A stretch of 64,000 nucleotides of DNA from Danio rerio (Eukaryota; Chordata; Actinopteri; Cypriniformes; Danionidae), in NCBI RefSeq assembly GCF_049306965.1, contig NC_133184.1, positions 7,302,501-7,366,500 on the forward strand, read 5' to 3'. Both the position numbers and the translations under genes were made by a program. A model generated the notes under the pieces. The model was not told the origin of the DNA. It ran no database searches and saw only the letters and a program-made list of their open reading frames with translations. Of the stretch, positions 48,056 through 64,000 are shown one piece after another (within the stretch, counting starts at the first letter, position 1; each line of letters starts with the position of its first letter).

Positions 48056-48757
48056 AATTGTTCAGCCCAAAAGTGACATTTCTGTCATTATTTAATAACT
48101 CTTTTATTTGATTCAAACCTTTAAGAGTTCCTTTCTTCTGTTAAACACAAAGGAATATATTTTGAAGTTAAAAACCTGCAACCGTTGACTTTCAAAGTAT
48201 TTCCCTACTTAAAAATCCAGCTTAAACCAGCCTAGGCTGGTTGGCTGGTTTTAGCTGGTTGACCAGGCTGGTTTTAGAGGGGTTTTGGCCATTTCCAGGC
48301 TGGTTTCCAGCCATTTCCAGCCTGGTCTTAGCTGGTCAGGCTGGGAGATGACCAGCTAAAACCAGCTTGACCAGCCTAGCCAGGCTGGGAGCCCAGCCAA
48401 AACCAGCTATATCCAGCTTAAACCAGGGTGGTCAAGCTGGTTTTAGCAGGTCATTTTTCAGCCTGACCAGCTAAGACCAGGCTGGAAATAGCTGGAAACC
48501 AGCCTGTAAATGGCACAAACCCCTCTAAAACCAGCCTCATCAACCAGCTAAAACCAGCCAACCAGCCTAGGCTGGTTTAAGCTGGATTTTTCAGCAGGGT
48601 TGTTTTTCATCTTATGGAAGTCAATGATTGGTTTTCAGCTTTCTTAAATATATCTTCTTTTGTGTTTAACAAAACGAGGAAACATAAAGGTTTGGAACCA
48701 CTTGAGGGACAAAAAACAGTGCAGAAATGTTCAATTTTGTGTGAACTATCCCTTTAA
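48056..48757. mobile_element. TTCACCC-family MITE split by a palindromic MITE
   Basis: The left part (TTGTTCAGCCCAAAAGTGAC) and right part (TTTGTGTGAACTATCCCTTT) are inverted ends of the family, separated by 48203-48599. Lies within 1 kb downstream of the mitd1 stop, so probably in its 3' UTR or flank. Confidence 0.78.
48203..48599. mobile_element. Palindromic MITE (CCAGCTTAAACCAGCC), copy 2
   Basis: AAAAATCCAGCTTAAACCAG at the left and CTGGTTTAAGCTGGATTTTT at the right; second copy of the family at 37001-37330, here nested in another MITE. Confidence 0.9.
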
Positions 48758-48970
48758 TAAAAAACTCATACAAGTTACAGAATAAGCCTCTGCATATTCC
48801 CCTGCAATTCAGATAGAAGCATGTAAAAGTAAATAAATCAGTTCTTTCGCATCTTTTAAAAGCTTAAAATGGGATCAAAAGGCACATTTCCAGTCATCCA
48901 CGTAGGCCTGCGGATTGCAAATGAAGTCCCGTAAATATGTCAGGCAGTGGAAAAGCTTTCGCAAGCAAGA

Positions 48971-59780
<10,810 letters not shown>

Positions 59781-60930
59781 GAGCCCCCGTCAACAACACA
59801 GATGATGATGACTGCTCTGCTGACAGTAATCGTTAAAGGCATACCATTAGCAGCGCCATTCAACAAATCAAAACAATCAGATTTAGAGGCGTTTGTAGTT
59901 TGAAGTTACACTAATCAATAGAAACGCATTTATTTTGTTAAAATGAATTAAAAGAATGTATCGTCGACTGTATTACACCGAGAAAACAACTTTACGAGAG
60001 AAAACATTTGCTTTGAATCAGACGCTACAGTATGTTTAGACGTTTCCTGTAGGAACTAAAGTGCGAAGTCTTCCGTGGCAATTATGTTGAAGGACCAACT
60101 TCCGTTTAGTCGCACCGCTGGTTAGTTTTGAAAAATAAAAGTAAATAGACAGTTTGGCTTTAATAATATAGTAATTAAATTATATTGTATAGTAACGGGT
60201 CATAACGTTACTTTTTAATACTTTAAGGGGCATCGTAACTGTTCGGTTGATCTGTCTGTAGGTTATGATAAATACTTTAAAATACAAAACCATAAAGACC
60301 CAAGCACTGCTTCTAGGGTGGTGCCAGAAACACAATTTGACCAAACAAATGGTTCAGTTTCTTAAAGTTCAAGTTTAAGACTTAAAGAACATTTAAGCTA
60401 CTAATATTAAATGCGCATGCACGTTTTAATTTCTGAAGTTGTTAATCTTTTAAATGACATAGATATTTTTAACGGCAGGCTAGGCACAATGCATGGGCTA
60501 ATACTCTGTCATGAAAGATAATATATCACTAAATATCAAACAATATATAAAAATATTATGTAGCATTTTAATTTAAGAATAAATTAATACTTAAAAAAAT
60601 ACACTACTCGCATAAGCTGGCAAAAGTCCTGCATATGCACAGTGTTCATGCAGACATTTTGGTATTGTAAATTCAATCAAACATTGTGCATAACTCGTTA
60701 CAACACTTTTGCATAATTTTATTTCTATTTTTTTACTTTAAAATGTAGTAAATTCAACTTTTAGGTGATTACAAAGGTATTGTGTAAAATTATTTTTTAT
60801 ATATTGTACATGGGAAAATGTGTTTCTGTAACAGTTTTGTGAAGTGTTGTAAAATGTTAAGCAAAAAAATGTGTTCTCACACAAAAATAAACTTTTTTTT
60901 TTTTAAACATTGTTTAAAAATGTAAAATTG
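59781..60930. other. mitd1 upstream region
   Basis: Presumed 5' UTR and promoter, then AT-rich DNA. No TATA box at a convincing distance and no divergent gene seen. Confidence 0.4.
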
Positions 60931-60949
60931 ACACATTTTGGATATTGCA

Positions 60950-61268
60950 AAAAGCCTTTGATTATTCTTGAAGGAACCCATTTGACACTAGTAAGGTACA
61001 AAGTGTCTTCTCACTGTGGTACCTTCATGGATCACATTTGTTCCTTTGATGATGGTACAACATTGTATCTGCAGGTTTTTTCAAAACTAAAGGTACATTT
61101 TGGTTTCCCATGGTACAAATCGAGTACTTAAAGCTACAAACTACAATAGTACAAATTTGATTCTTTGTCTTAATTTACAATTCGGTCCCATAAAAAAGGT
61201 ACTGCCCCAGTGACAAGGGTTTGTACCTTATTTGGTACAACATTGTACCATTTTTTTCTGAGAGTGTA
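60950..61268. mobile_element. MITE half with CTGAGAGTGTA end
   Basis: GGTAC/GTACC-rich sequence ending TTTTTTTCTGAGAGTGTA. The inverse start (TACACTCTCAGAAATAAAGG) occurs at 61439. Partial copy. Confidence 0.65.
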
Positions 61269-61344
61269 ATGTAATTTTTAACCAGTGGTCAGAGGAGGTA
61301 TGTGGCACATTAAAATTCATTCAATGGTATTTTATTAACCTTCT

Positions 61345-61425
61345 ACTGTAACCTGTACAGGCGATTCATTTCGCTGTGGCAACCCCTAAATAACAAAGAG
61401 ACCAAGGCAAAAAGAAAAATGAATG
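61345..61425 (+). mobile_element. DANA SINE 3' tail fragment
   Basis: TTCATTTCGCTGTGGCAACC then AAAATGAATG: only the last 80 bp, with changes. Confidence 0.65.
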
Positions 61426-61438
61426 TAACCTGTACGAT

Positions 61439-61680
61439 ACACTCTCAGAAATAAAGGTACACGATCTGTCACTGAGGTGGTACCTTTTCCAAAGTTACAA
61501 ATTTTTACCTAAAAGGTCCAAATTAATATCTCAAGGGTACATTCTAGTACCTAAAAAGTACAAAAGTGTTCCTCTTCAAATTTGTACGTACTATTACATA
61601 CTTTTGTGCTACCAATAGACCCTTTAAGTACAAATGTGTACCTTTTAAAAGCTCTTGGCTCTGCCCCCTTGTTACGTTGG
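61439..61680. mobile_element. MITE half with TACACTCTCAGAAATAAAGG start
   Basis: GGTAC-rich sequence of the same family as 60950-61268; the second inverted end is missing. Confidence 0.65.
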
Positions 61681-62272
61681 GCGGGAAGTCAAACTAATTT
61701 TCATGTGAAGCAACACACCCCTAAAACAACGAGCTGTGTACACACCCCCTTAATATCACTTTTTAACACATCATAATAAAAACATCTGAACTGTGTTTTG
61801 AACTGAACCTAAACCGGCACACTCATAACAACCATAATATTAATATAAAATCATAAGGGGTAAACCATGTGCCCTTTAAAGTATTGCTGTAATATAGCAC
61901 TATCTCCTATAATTACAAGTTCACCACTTTTAGTGATATTTAGCACCTTTTTAGTTACAAGTGTCAGCAATTAAATATTATAAATCTTTACAGCACAAAC
62001 AGCGCTGTTTAGTTTCTAACAGGTGGAATGAAATGTTACAATTCAACCCAGTAGGCTGGATTAACACTAGAGTGAGACATTATACAATAAGATTTATGAC
62101 TAAAAATAGATTTTTATTAGCTTTTCTATTATTTTTTAAACTTAATTTTATTCAACACTGAGTTTTCAGTATAATTGATGTGTGTCTCAGTGTAACAAAG
62201 CTGAATACAATGTGCAAATGTGTATCAGTTTCAACAATTGAACGCTTTCATTAGGCCACAGAGGACTGGTAA

Positions 62273-62497
62273 AGACATCCACACACACTCGTTCACTCAT
62301 ACACTACTGACACTACCTACTAAATTGTCCGTGATGTATGAGTGTGAGTGAGTGTGTATGGATGTTTCCCAGAGATGAGTTGTGGCTGGAAAGGCATTCG
62401 CTGCGTAAAAACATATGCTGGATAAGTTGGCAGTTCATTTAGCTGTGGCAACCCTGGATAAATAAAGGGACTAAGCCGAAAAGAAAATGAATGAATA
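62273..62497 (+). mobile_element. DANA/HE1-type SINE, 5'-truncated
   Basis: Plus orientation: GTGTATGGATGTTTCCCAGA, GGATAAGTTGGCAGTTCATT, AATAAAGGGACTAAGCCG, AAAATGAATGAAT. The tRNA-like head is missing. Confidence 0.9.
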
Positions 62498-62544
62498 AAC
62501 CAACCATTCCCACCTGGCTTTTTTTGATCACTGTAGGTATACCT

Positions 62545-63920
62545 GTATAACACCTTTAACACAAATTTCTAATCAGCCAATCATATGGCTGCAACTCAAT
62601 ACATTTAGGCATGTAGACATGGTCAAGATGATCTGCTGCAGTTCACACTGAGCTTCAGGGGTGCATTTCCCAAACAAAGACGTAACTGGTGGCTGAACTA
62701 CCATCGTACGATGCATCATTTGGGAAAAGAACTATGTAGGGAGGAGTGTTTCCCAAAACCCCTAGTTTCTCTGTGGCAGATCCATGGCTTGAACTATGTT
62801 AGTTATAACTTAAAATAATGCTCTAAACTGGGTGGAGTAACAACTTCTTTAGAGAAAAACCCATAATTTCTTTGTGCAAATCATATTGTTTTATACGCAC
62901 ATTCATTTAAAAATAAAATCCAATATTAGATATGGGAAAAATCATGCACTCGCTTTCCATATTAACTGAAATATATGTAAATGCCACATATAGAGCCTGT
63001 GTTTCCTGTACTAATATTATTAAGAAGTTGAACATTACATACTGTATTGTTATCACTTACAAAAGTTAACACATATTGTATTATCATGTAAATCATATAA
63101 ATAAATAAATAATTAGGCTATTTATTATAAAATGAAGTTTAATATTTATTATTCATTAGAATTGAAAAAATATACTTTAATAATTATCATGATGATGATA
63201 ATGATGATAATATTATTATGAATAATAATTATTATTAATATTATTATTAAAATATTGTTTATTTATTTATTTTAAAGTCTACTTTTACTAAATGACTCTT
63301 GTAAACCACTGCAGAAAGTTCTATCCAGCAGGCCCATGTCATATACACTACAAATACTTGATAAATAACCCACTATAAATAAAAAAATTTACGTATGCTT
63401 TTTGTTTTCACAAGCTTTGGAGACGTTACATAATTTCCAATTTTAAATAAATAAAGAAGATCGCTAGAACTGAACTGTAAAAATAGTTTGAAAGCAAATT
63501 ATACCTAAGAGAGATGACCTTAATGTTTTTTATTTTTAATAATTCCAATTTTGAATGTTAGAATGTTCTAAAAGAATAGGGCATAGGGGGGATAATTGGG
63601 AATAGAACACAACCAGGAACTATGTTTCTAACTACAGCTCCAGAGGTGTAGTTGTGAGTGCTCAAGTTTGCGATGCAGTTTGCGAATGTTCGTTGGAGCG
63701 ACAGATTTGGGGAACGACAAATCAACAAACTACGTTTGTACCGACGGAATTTGCGACCTTGGTTTTGGGAAACGCACCCCAGAATGGGGAAGAAAGGTGA
63801 TTTAAGTGACTTTGAACATGGCATGGTTGTTGGTGCCAAACGGCCTGGTCTGAGTATTTCAGAAACTGCTGATCTACTAGGATTTTCACTCACAGCCTTC
63901 ACAGCTTCTGTTACTTTTCA
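62545..63920 (+). mobile_element. Tc1-like transposon 5' part, interrupted
   Basis: Left piece 62545-62657 (CAGCCAATCATATGGCTGCA, GATCTGCTGCAGTTCACACT) continues at 63782 with GAATGGGGAAGAAAGG, encoding KKGDLSDFEHGMVVGAKRPG and LSISETADLLGFS, the N-terminal helix-turn-helix of a Tc1-type transposase. The frame decays after about 63900. The 62658-63781 insertion splits it. Confidence 0.85.
62658..63781. mobile_element. Non-autonomous DNA element inserted in the Tc1-like copy
   Basis: Inverted ends GGGGTGCATTTCCCAAAC and GTTTTGGGAAACGCACCCC. About 1.1 kb, AT-rich centre with ATT/ATG repeats, no transposase frame. Confidence 0.8.
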
Positions 63921-64000
63921 TGCTGATCAGCTGACTGCTTACCTTCTTGTGGACGGCTTTTCTGCTGTTAGTAGCTTGCCCAGTGGCTTGCCATGTACAA

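Overview
The window is vertebrate nuclear DNA, almost certainly from zebrafish (Danio rerio) or a very close cyprinid. The genes are split by phase-consistent GT-AG introns, the DNA between exons is AT-rich, and it is packed with repeat families typical of zebrafish: tRNA-headed DANA/HE1-type SINEs, Tc1/mariner, hAT, PIF/Harbinger and TTAA-target elements, and many palindromic MITEs. No bacterial-style operon, CRISPR array or rRNA gene is present.

Three protein-coding genes lie on the minus strand, each reconstructed exon by exon. (1) creg2 (11481 down to 2202, four coding exons, 279 aa) encodes a secreted glycoprotein of the CREG family. (2) cracdl (the KIAA1211L/C2orf55 orthologue; 32464 down to 18224, ten coding exons, about 1144 aa) encodes a large, mostly disordered actin-regulator-like protein. 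(3) mitd1 (59780 down to 48971, seven coding exons, 246 aa) encodes an ESCRT-III-binding MIT-domain protein. From memory of the human map, all three orthologues lie in 2q11.2, so the window looks like a conserved syntenic block. They act in unrelated processes (secretion, actin, cytokinesis) and are neighbours by descent, not a pathway.

Layout: 1-2201 creg2 3' flank with an interspersed repeat; 2202-11481 creg2, whose introns carry two hAT elements with perfect 8-bp target duplications and one TTAA-flanked element; 11.5-18.2 kb intergenic, with a local segmental duplication and a 2.2-kb foldback element whose left arm holds a roughly 71-copy 23-bp minisatellite; 18.2-32.5 kb cracdl coding exons; 32.5-48.9 kb long 5' flank or 5' intron of cracdl, with SINEs, a roughly 57-bp AT-rich minisatellite and two inverted 1.1-kb transposons; 49.0-59.8 kb mitd1, whose last intron holds a solo LTR and an unassigned exon-like ORF; 59.8-64.0 kb mitd1 upstream DNA, ending in a Tc1-type transposon split by another insertion.

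The most interesting points are: the foldback element with a minisatellite expanded in only one arm; a start exon (strong Kozak, GTAAGT donor) inside mitd1 intron 6 that, with a second exon-like segment at 36.3 kb, is phase-compatible with cracdl exon 3 and may be an alternative cracdl 5' end; and several clean nested insertions that order the transposon invasions in time. Functions come from remembered family sequences. Splicing is inferred from reading phase and splice signals, not from transcripts.
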